This document shows positions 7,471 to 16,900 of a stretch of 22,476 bases of DNA, piece by piece. A program made the translations under genes and the position numbers. Below the pieces are notes generated by a model. That model was not told the DNA's origin. It worked only from the letters and a program-made list of their open reading frames with translations, and did not search any database. Source of the stretch: JAQVQN01 sp964557205 (GTDB lineage Bacteria; Verrucomicrobiota; Kiritimatiellia; RFP12; UBA1067); the NCBI GenBank assembly GCA_964557205.1, contig CAZKZI010000041.1:1-22476 (forward strand). Direction: 5' to 3'. Within the stretch, counting starts at the first letter, position 1; each line of letters starts with the position of its first letter.

Positions 7471-9467
7471 CAGTACCTGCCACAACGTGTCTGTTATTGA
7501 CGTGTGATGACCAACTGGGCAGACAGTTGATTCGGGCTGTCGGCGGATTGGCGGATATTCACGTAACTGCCAGCCGTTTGGAATGGGCGCGCGAAAAAAG
7601 CCTGCCTGCGGTGCGGCTGCTCGATTTACGGCATCCCGAGGCCGGTGCGGTTCTCGAAGACGCAAATCCTGAGGCGCGCGGCGGGATCGTCGTTTTCGGT
7701 GTGCCGGATTCCGACCCCTTTTTGGCCTGCCGCGATGCGGGCGTGTTTGCGGCGGAACCGTTGGATGTGCCGTTGGATCGGTTGCGCCGGACTTTGCGTC
7801 AGGCCATCATGCTACACCAGACCCAAGAAGAATTGAGCCTTTTGCGGCAGCAGCTCGCCGCTTGCGCGGTGCTGCCGCCGCCCGTGGACGAGCCCGATTT
7901 GAACCTCGCGCCCTTGTATGAGTTATGGCGCGCTTCACGCCACTTCCACGACAGTCAAAAGCTTCTCGACCAGTTGGTTGAGGGCGTCGCCGCCGCCGGA
8001 CGGATCGCCCGCGTGGGCGTGTTCGCCCGCTTGCATGAAGAAGCCTCCTATCGGTTGTGGGCGGGACTCCGCTGTCTGGACAACACGGGCTCGATTTCCT
8101 ACGACCCGCTCGACCCGTTCGTGCGCTGGCTGGAGCGCCAGGCGCATCTCGTCTGCCGCACCCATCTCGCCCACATCGATGACCTGCGTGACCGCCGGCT
8201 TTTAGAACACGTGCTGAACGAAGAGGGCGCCGAAGTCATCGTCCCGCTTCTCGGCAAGTGCGGTCTGCTCGGTTGGATTTTTGTCGGACATCGCGCCACC
8301 GGCATCCCGTTCGCGCCGCGCGATCTTAACGATCTCACCGTAATCGGCGAGCAAGTTGCCACGCTATTGGAAAACGCGTTGCTGGTTGAAGAGCTTGCCA
8401 TCCAGAAGACGCTGGCGGAAAACCTTTTGGAAGCCATCCCCGTCGGCATTCTGGCCGTTTCGGAGGACGGCGTGGTGCGCTGGTTCAACCGCGAGGCGGA
8501 ACAGATTTTGGGCGTGACCGCTGCCGAAAAGGTGAACCACCCCGTAGAGAAAACGGGCAGTCAGATTTCCGACGTGGTTTTGCGGACGATCAGGGACGGT
8601 GTCGCGCCCGCGCCGGTCATCTGGACGGATCCCGCGAGCCGCCGCACGATCCGGGCCGATTTGTACCGCATCGGCAGCGACGGGACCGGTCTGGGAGCCA
8701 TGCTTTTACTGTCCGACATCTCCCGTGAACGGCTTCTGCGCGAAAAACAGGAGGAGTTTGAACGTCATACGTTCTGGAACGATCTGGCTGCCGCAATGGC
8801 GCACGAAGTGCGCAACCCGCTGGTGGCCATCAGCACTTTCGCGCAGCTTCTGCCCGAGCGGTACACCGATCCTGAATTCCGCCAGCAGTTCTTCGAAATC
8901 GTCACTGGAGAAGTCGGCCGGTTGAACGCGATCATCACGCAAATCAACACGTTTGCGCATCCGCCCAAGCTAGCCTTCCGGCCGACCGCCCCGAACGAGC
9001 TTGTGGCACAGGCGTGTGCGCGTGCCGCACAACTGGCGGGACCGGGCAAACACGATGTGGCCTGTGAGATCGTGGGCCACTTGCCCCCGCTTGCCGCCGA
9101 TGCCGACACGCTGGTTAACGGCCTTGCCCATGTGCTGGTCAACGCGCACGAGGCGGCCCGTAACCAGCCGTCGCCGCGCGTCGGCCTGCATGTCCGTTGT
9201 TCTGGAAACGGCGACGACGGCCGCGCCCTTGTGTTTGCCGTCACCGACAACGGGTCGGGCATTGCCCACGAGATGCGGGATAAACTCTTTTCTCCGTTCA
9301 GCACCACCAAACCGCGCGGGTTGGGGCTGGGGCTTCCGCTGGCGCGGCGGGCGGTCGTTGACCACGGCGGCCGTATCGATGTCGATACCACAGAACACGG
9401 AACGACCGTGACCATCACACTACCATTGGAGGAGCACCCCAACCATGCCAAAACTCCTGATCGTTGA
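7467..9467 (+). CDS. Soluble histidine kinase: pseudo-receiver, GAF, PAS, HisKA, HATPase
   Basis: This 666-residue protein has no membrane segment. Residues 6-118 look like a degenerate receiver: CDD at 13-15 and D53 in RLLDLRHPE match the acidic pocket, but the conserved Lys before Pro is Glu (AEPLD near 96-100) and the Thr/Ser position is not evident. A coiled stretch (115-132), a GAF-like domain (about 155-305) and a PAS domain (about 315-425) follow. The kinase core has AAMAHEVRNPL with phospho-acceptor H446, N box VLVNAHEA (556-563), G1 TDNGSGI (593-599), F box LFSPFSTTK and G2 GLGLGLP (618-624). The start is fixed by a 4-nt ATGA overlap with the upstream kinase. It and the membrane kinase share PLV-TF-QLLP-Y-DP-FR spacing around the H-box, so they are probably paralogues feeding the same regulator. 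Confidence 0.92.
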   Translation: MTVPATTCLLLTCDDQLGRQLIRAVGGLADIHVTASRLEWAREKSLPAVRLLDLRHPEAGAVLEDANPEARGGIVVFGVPDSDPFLACRDAGVFAAEPLDVPLDRLRRTLRQAIMLHQTQEELSLLRQQLAACAVLPPPVDEPDLNLAPLYELWRASRHFHDSQKLLDQLVEGVAAAGRIARVGVFARLHEEASYRLWAGLRCLDNTGSISYDPLDPFVRWLERQAHLVCRTHLAHIDDLRDRRLLEHVLNEEGAEVIVPLLGKCGLLGWIFVGHRATGIPFAPRDLNDLTVIGEQVATLLENALLVEELAIQKTLAENLLEAIPVGILAVSEDGVVRWFNREAEQILGVTAAEKVNHPVEKTGSQISDVVLRTIRDGVAPAPVIWTDPASRRTIRADLYRIGSDGTGLGAMLLLSDISRERLLREKQEEFERHTFWNDLAAAMAHEVRNPLVAISTFAQLLPERYTDPEFRQQFFEIVTGEVGRLNAIITQINTFAHPPKLAFRPTAPNELVAQACARAAQLAGPGKHDVACEIVGHLPPLAADADTLVNGLAHVLVNAHEAARNQPSPRVGLHVRCSGNGDDGRALVFAVTDNGSGIAHEMRDKLFSPFSTTKPRGLGLGLPLARRAVVDHGGRIDVDTTEHGTTVTITLPLEEHPNHAKTPDR

Positions 9468-10854
9468 CGACGAATTGAGCAGTCGCGAAGCCCTGCGAAT
9501 CGTCTTCTCGCGCGAATACACCGTGTTTTCCGCCGCTACGGTGGAAGAGGCTCAAGCGGTTCTGTCGCGCGAGCAGGTGGACATCGTCCTGCTTGACGTC
9601 GTGATGCCTGGCCGCTCCGGGCTCGACCTGTTGCGCCAGATTCATGTCGACCACCCTGAACTGCCCGTCATCATGGTCAGCGCGTCGACCGCCATTCCGC
9701 CCGTGGTCGAGGCCATCCGTCAGGGGGCTGTTGATTTTGTCGGCAAACCGTTCGATGTGGAAAATCTCCGCCATGTGGTGCGGCGGGCGCTCGAAACCAA
9801 GCGGCTTCACCGACAGGTCGCCGTCTTGGAGACCGAGATGTCGGACGCTTTCCCGACGCGGGAGATCGTCGGATGCAGCCCAGCCTTTGTCGCCGCAATC
9901 GACCAACTTCGGCAGGCGGCGGCGACCGACGCCACCGTGCTGATTCAGGGCGAGAGCGGAACGGGCAAGGAACTCGCCGCCCGCCTGCTGCACGCGCAGA
10001 GCCCCCGCCACGACGAGCCGTTCGTCGCCGTCCATTGCGCCGCCCTCCCCGAGAATTTGCTGGAGAGCGAGCTGTTCGGATACGAGAAGGGGGCGTTCAC
10101 CAATGCAGACCGCCAAAAACCCGGACGGTTCGAGCTGGCAGGGTCGGGGACTCTGTTTTTTGACGAGATCGGGGAGATGACGACTTCCATGCAGGTGAAG
10201 CTGTTGCGCGTGCTGCAGGAGCGCGAATTCATGCGTGTCGGCGGAACCCGGCTGCTCCACACCAACGCCCGCATCATCGCGGCCACGGCACGCGACTTGC
10301 GCAAGGATGCCACCGAGGGACTCTTCCGCGAGGATCTTTTCTACCGCCTCAACGTGGTGCGGATTCTTCTGCCGCCGCTCCGTGAACGGCGCGACGACAT
10401 CCCGTTGCTGCTCACGCATTTTCTGCGTCGGCTTGGACCCGTCCTGCATGCCGCGACCCGCGGGTTCGAGGCGGATGCCCTGCGCCGGCTGTGCGCCTAC
10501 GCGTGGCCAGGGAATGTCCGAGAACTGCGCAACGTTGTCGAACGCGTGCTGGTGCTCCACGGCCGCGAGCCGTCAATTTCCGCTGCACGGCTACCTGAAG
10601 AGTTTCATGCCGAGCCGGTGTGCCGTGCGGCGGCTACGGACGAACCTACCGGTTCCGCCGCCATTCCGCCGCTCGCAGCCGCAGAAGGCCTGACTCTCGA
10701 AGAGGCGGTCAGTGCCTACGAGCGCCAACTCATCGCCGATGCCCTGCACAAGGTTGGCGGCGTGCTGACGCATGCCGCGCAACACCTCGGCACCACCCGC
10801 CGCATCCTCCGTTACAAAATGGCGAAACTCGGCCTGACGGAAGCCGATCATTAA
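9445..10854 (+). CDS. NtrC-family sigma-54-dependent response regulator
   Basis: This 469-residue protein has three domains. The receiver (1-120) has D8, D9, phospho-acceptor D51 in LLDVVMPG, S79 and K101. The AAA+ sigma-54 interaction domain (about 140-375) has Walker A GESGTGKE (169-176), Walker B TLFFDEIGE (236-244), and arginines 295 and 301 in LFREDLFYRLN. The Fis-type helix-turn-helix (about 417-465) ends in RRILRYKMAKLGL. The sigma-54 contact loop reads GAFTNA (216-221) where the consensus is GAFTGA. The gene overlaps the preceding kinase by 23 nt, with GGAGGAG at 9428-9434 ahead of the ATG. It would receive phosphate from one or more of the adjacent kinases and activate the sigma-54 promoter of the divergent fadL operon. 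Confidence 0.95.
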   Translation: MPKLLIVDDELSSREALRIVFSREYTVFSAATVEEAQAVLSREQVDIVLLDVVMPGRSGLDLLRQIHVDHPELPVIMVSASTAIPPVVEAIRQGAVDFVGKPFDVENLRHVVRRALETKRLHRQVAVLETEMSDAFPTREIVGCSPAFVAAIDQLRQAAATDATVLIQGESGTGKELAARLLHAQSPRHDEPFVAVHCAALPENLLESELFGYEKGAFTNADRQKPGRFELAGSGTLFFDEIGEMTTSMQVKLLRVLQEREFMRVGGTRLLHTNARIIAATARDLRKDATEGLFREDLFYRLNVVRILLPPLRERRDDIPLLLTHFLRRLGPVLHAATRGFEADALRRLCAYAWPGNVRELRNVVERVLVLHGREPSISAARLPEEFHAEPVCRAAATDEPTGSAAIPPLAAAEGLTLEEAVSAYERQLIADALHKVGGVLTHAAQHLGTTRRILRYKMAKLGLTEADH

Positions 10855-10921
10855 CCCCCCCCATGCAGTCTGAAGCGGCTTCACTATGGAGGGAGTCGAA
10901 GAAATCATCAACATTCAACCC

Positions 10922-13900
10922 CTAACCACTAACCCCGATCAACACTTCGACCTGATGCTCCCCTCTGTCGTTCTGCAGCGGGATGCGGGCATTGGGTTGC
11001 TCTATGCCGTCCACTCGCATCTGGGCCTGCGGTAAAGGCGTATCGCTCTTGCGAATTGTGATGTGATACGTGGTCTCGCGATAGTGATAGCGGATGCGGT
11101 AGAGATCCCACCCTTGTTCCGGCAGCCGGGGGTTAATCCGCAAATGATCGTTGTGCCATTCCAACCCCAAGAGTGTTTCAAGGCCCAAGCGGTACATCCA
11201 ACTAGCGGCGCCTGTGTACCAGGACCACCCGCCGCGGCCGCGGTGGGGTTCAACACCGTAGACATCCGCGGCCATTACATACGGTTCAATGCAGTAGCGC
11301 GCGGCCTTTTCGGGGGTATCGCTGTGGAGAATCGGGTTGAGCATGCGGAAGCACTCCCATGCCTGATTGTGTTCGCCGAGCAAGGCCAGCGCCATCACCG
11401 ACCAGATCGCGCCGTGCGTATACTGGCCGCCGTTTTCACGCATTCCCGGCGGATAGCCCTTGATGTAGCCTGGTTCAATGTCGCTACTGTCAAAGGGCGG
11501 CGTGAACAGCCGGATTATGCCCGCGTCGCGGTCAACGAGCTGGGCGGATACCTCTGCCATAGCCTGACGCGCCCGTTCTGGTTGTGCGGCACCGCTGATG
11601 ACCGCCCAGCTTTGGCTGAGCGAATCGATGCGGCACTCTTCGTTGGTGGCAGAGCCGAGCGGGGTGCCGTCATCAAAGTAGGCGCGGCGATACCAGGCGC
11701 CATCCCAGCCGGTGGCTTCGATCCGCTGGAGCAGGGCTTGCGCCTGCTCCAGACAAAACGCGGCGAAATCGTTATCTCCACGGCTGGTGGCGAGTGCGGA
11801 GAAACGGGTCAGGCTGTCGTACAGGAACCAGCCCAGCCAGACACTTTCGCCCTTGCCGTCGCGCCCGATGAGGTTCATGCCGTCGTTCCAGTCGCCACAG
11901 CCGATCAGTGGCAGTCCGTGGGTGCCGAAGTGCAGTCCATTGCGCAACGCTCGCACACAGTGCTCATAGAGGGTGCCGTTTTCGTTGGCGTGAACAGGGG
12001 TCTCATAGTAAGCCTCCTCATCGAGATTGACGGGGCGTCCGCGGAGAAACGGTGTTGATTCGTCGAGCACGCCCGTGTCGCCTGTGGCCTGGACATAGCG
12101 TATGGTTGCCTGGGGAAGCCACAGGTAGTCATCGGAGAAGTGGGTACGCACACCCGCGCCTTGCGGGGGGTGCCACCAGTGCTGCACATCGCCCTCGATA
12201 AATTGGCGGGATGCGCTGAGCAGCAGATGTTCGCGCGTCGCATACGGCGCGGCATGGATCAGCGCCATGGTATCCTGGAGCTGGTCACGGAACCCGTAGG
12301 CACCACCTGATTGGTAGTAGCCGCTGCGCCCCCAGTAGCGGCATGAGAGCACCTGATAGGGCAGCCATCCGTTGAGCAACACGTTGGTTGCCAAGTCAGG
12401 GGTTTCCACATGGACGCGGCTGAGCGTGTGGTTCCAATGATCCCATACGGCGTTCAACGCGTCGCGGGCTCCGTTGGGTCCGCTGTAGCGTGCCAGGCAG
12501 GCCTGCGCCTCGGTGGCCGAAGCGGCAGCGCCGAGGGTGAAGACCACCTCTTGCGACTGGCCAGCATCCAAAGTGACGAACGCCTGCAATCCAATGGCGG
12601 GGTCAAATCCAGCGCCGGTCACGTTGGAGAGGCGCTCACGGTGCAAGGCTGCGGGGTTGGCGAGCGAGCCGTTTCGGCCCAGGAACTCGTTGCGGCTCCC
12701 TGTATACGACTTTTCGGCAACGCTGCAATCGGCGAACACCACCTGATTGGCGAACTCGCGGCTGTAGGGGTTGCTGGCAAAGAGCGCGCCGCTGCGGGGA
12801 TCGACCTCGGTGACAATGTGCATGGCATTGCTGTGACGCCATTCGCCCAGCACCAGCTCATAAAAAGCGGTGAGCGAAAGATTACGCTGGTGGTCGGATT
12901 GATTGCGTAATTTAATCACCACAAACTTCACGGGCGCGTCCATGGCCACATACACCCATGTTTCGGCGGCGATGCCGGCTTCCTTATATTCAAAGACTGT
13001 GTAGCCGAATCCGTGTCGGCAGATGGTGCCCGACACACCGGGTGCAGGCAGGACGGTCGGCGACCAGAAGCGGCCGGTGGCTTCGTCACGCAGGTAGAAG
13101 GCTTCGCCGCTCGTGTCGCTCACCGGGTCGTTATGCCATGGCGTCAGTCGAAATTCGTGCGCGTTTTCGACCCAGGTGTACATACTGCCGCTTTCACTTA
13201 CCACGGTGCCGATATGCGGGCTGGCAATCACATTGCACCACGGTGCGGGAGTGGTCTCGCCCGGTTCCAGGCGGATCACGTATTCGCGTCCATCGGGGGT
13301 GAAACCGCCTGGGCCGTTGACAAAGATTCTTTCAGGGATGCGCAACGGGGCTGGCCCCACGGGCTTCAGATCCGACTGCAGCGGGTGGAAGCGGCCGGGG
13401 AGGCGTCGGGTCGAGACCATGCGGCCAACCTGCTCGTGCAAGGTTTCGGCGGTGTCGGAGAGCACCACCCGTGCCACGGTCGCGAGGAGGGTCAGCTCCT
13501 CTTCCGACAAAGTCTCGATGCGGCGCACAAACACACCGCCGGGCTTGTCCAGCAATCCAGCGGCAGGGCCGGAGTTGATCGCATCGATGATGCGGTCATT
13601 CAGTGTTGCCCGGTAGCCTGAGTAATCTTCGTTGATGATGACAATGTCGCAGGTGATTCCTTTTGTGCGCCAATAGGCGTGGGCGCGCAATATTTCGCGG
13701 ATACGCTCGAGGCGTTTGAGGTCGCGGATACGCAGCAGCAGAATCGGCAGATCGCCCGAGATGCCAAAGTGCCATAGCCTTTGCTGGCTCATGCGGTTTT
13801 GCGCGATCACGCTGGCTGGCGCGCGGAGGTGGGTGTTGGCATAGATGATCGAGCTGGCCAGTCGGCCATAAAGCTGGGTCTGCGCTTCGCTGACAGCCAG

Positions 13901-16900
13901 TTGACGCATGACGATCTGGCTGTGGGACCACGCCATTTCAAAGGCGCGTTCAACAAAGTGGCAGTCCTGGTATTTTTCGATCAATTGCAAGGCGGCTTCA
14001 CGGGTTGCGGCAACACCGGTGACAAGGTGCGCGGTGATCATGCGGTCAACGGGTATAACGAGCAGTTGGCGCACAGCAATGATAGGATCCAAAACCGCGC
14101 CGGCGCTGTTGGAGAGCGGGGCTGACTCATTCTTCGGCACTTCCATAGCGATGGGATTGGCGGTGGTGCGGCCACGCCCGATGAAAAGGGCGCGGTCGGT
14201 TTCGAACGTGGGCGCTTGATCGGCATCGATCGCGACCAACAGGTGGAACAGCCAGGGGGTGGCATCTTCAGGGGTGCGTTTGCGGCGTGTGCAGAGAATC
14301 GCCTGATGATCCGGCAGCACCTCTGTTTGCAGGAAGAGCTTGGAGAAGGCTGGGTGCGCCAAGTCGGCATTCTGGGGGGCCAGAACCACTTCGGCAAAAC
14401 TCGTCAGCTCGACACTGCGCGGACGGCGCGCGAGGTTGTTGAGGGTGACGCGGCGGATTTCCACGTCGTCCTCGGGCGAGACGCATATTTCGGTGTGCGT
14501 TTCAAAATCATGGTCGCGGCGGCGGTATTCAGCGCGGCCCTGTGTGAAAATGGCTTCATAATTCTGGCCTGGATCACGGGTCGGCTGAAAGGCTGTCGAC
14601 CACACGGCAGCCGAGCCGACATCGCGCAGGTAGATGAACGAGCCCCAGTTGTCACAAGTTGTGTCTTCCCGCCAGCGGGTGATCTCCAGATCGCGCCAGC
14701 GGCTGGTGCCGCCGCCCGTGTGGGTGACCATCACGTGGTAGTTGCCGTTGGAGAGGAAGTGGACCTCCGGAACCAAGGTGTCGGGATCGGAGAAGACGCG
14801 CATCACGGCTTCCGGTTGTTCCGCCTGTGGCTTGGCGGCGGCTTGCGCTTCTCGGGTGTACGGATGCAACAGGGAGAGCGCTTGCGGCATACGTTCTTGG
14901 AGCAGCAGTTCGGTCGCACGCATAGCAGGATCGGCCATAAAGCGCTCGATCATCCGCCCGTCGACCAGCAGATTGGCCATGGCAATCAGCCCCATGCCTT
15001 GGTGATGGGTCATAAAAGCACGTATGACCTTTCTCGTTTTATCATGGGGCACACGGGAGCGTGTGTAGTCGATCGCTTCGTACATTCCATAGGCACCGAG
15101 GGCTTGCTCTTGGCCGACCAGGCGGCGCAGGTTGTCGTAAGCCTCTTGCGGTGCGAAGGGCAGGGCCAGCAGTGTGGCATAAGGCGCGATCACCAGATCA
15201 TTGGCTAAACCTCGTTTTAAACCCATGCCGGGTACGCCAAAGGCCCGGTATTGGTAGACATGCCGGGCATCGCGGGCGTTGTAACACGATTCAGAGATGC
15301 CCCACGGAACGTTGCGTTGACGGCCATAGTGAATCTGGCGGGCAATCGTTGCCTGGCAGGTGCGCTCCAAAAGCGTGTTGCGGTAGTGGGGCATCAGCAA
15401 GGCTGGCATGAGGTACTCGAACATCGAGCCGCTCCATGAGAGCAAGGCGGTGGCTCCCTTGTGTTGTGTGAGCAGCCGCCCCAGGGTGAACCAATGGACA
15501 ATCGGCGCCTGTTCGCTGGCCACCAGGAGGTAACTGGCAAGGCGCGCCTCCGAGGCCAGCAGGTCGTAACGGCCGGGATCGAGGTGACGGGCACTGACAT
15601 CATAACCGATGCTCAACAGGTTTTGCGCCGAGTCGTATAGAAAGAGGAAGTCCATCTCGGCTTCCATTTCCGCGCACAGGCCTTCCAGATTGGTGATGGT
15701 ATGGAGTCGGGCGATTGCTTGGCGTCGGCCCGGCGCGTTGTTCGTATCGGATGTCTGCGCCAGCATTTCGAGGGTGAGGGCGTGCGTATGGGTGCGGGTG
15801 TCGGATGCGAACTGATTTATATCGGCAGCATGGTCTTCGCACTGCGCCACGAAAGCCTCGGACCAAGCCAGCACCTCGCCCCCCACGGGTTCGGCGGCAT
15901 TGCGGAGTTGCGCGGCGGCCTGCCGGGTGGTTGCGAGCGGTGCGCAGAAGTCGGCATCATCCGCGAGGGGGAGTTCCTCGACAGCGGCGGTGGCGGCTGC
16001 CAGCGCCTGCAACAAGAGTTGTGGCGCGCGTTTGCCGCTCTCCTGTCGCAATACCTTCAGGGTGTCGCGTAAACCGGCCTTGATTTGAGACCGTGGGCAG
16101 ACGGCTGGTTGTTGTCGTAAGTCATTGAGCCCGCCCCGCAGGGCGACCAGGTAACCCGCCAGGTTGCCGCTGTCCACACTGGAAACATAGAGCGGGCGTA
16201 AAGGTTGCAGATTTTGGGTGTCATACCAGTTATAGAAGTGGCCGCGATAGCGCTCCAGCCGCTTCATGGCACTCAGCATATGCTCGGTGCGTTCCAGTAG
16301 CCGTCCGGTCGACAGGTAGCCGAAGTCCCAGGCTGACAAATTGGCTGCCAGTGCCAGCCCCATGTTCGTGGGCGAGGTGCGCATGGCAGTCTCGGGTGCG
16401 GGTGTTTCCTGATAGTTGTCAGGGGCAAGCCACTGGTTTTCTTTGCTGACAAAGGTTTCAAAATAACGCCACGTGCGGCGGGCGAGCGCCCGCAACCACT
16501 GTTTTTGCGCGGGAGCCAGATCAGGGGCGGCATCGCTGGGCGGACGGCTGAGCCACCAGGCGATCAGCGGGGCGCAGAACCAGGCACCGAGCAGCGGCAG
16601 TCGGACGAGGGGGGGGTCTCCCGGTGCCAGCACGCACACAGTCACGCTAGCTAGCGCCAGACAACTTGTTGGCCACATCTCGGCCATGAATCCGGCGAGG
16701 GTACGCCGCCGATTACGGCGCTGGTCTTGCGGCAGGTTCCAGAGTAAGAGCCCGCGTCGGGTGATGCCAAAGCGTCCGGTGGCGCGACAGCAGGCGTCCA
16801 GCGTGATACAAGCCTCGTAGGGGAGGCAGGCTAAGGCGAGCAGCGGCCCGGCAAAACACAGACCGAGTGTGCTGCCGACTGTGCGCAAATGGAGATGCCA

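Noticed and set aside
11063..12058. 331-codon plus-strand open frame, with others at 14216-15208 and 17471-18199
   Set aside because: All lie opposite the glucan synthase, whose domains are continuous across these positions.
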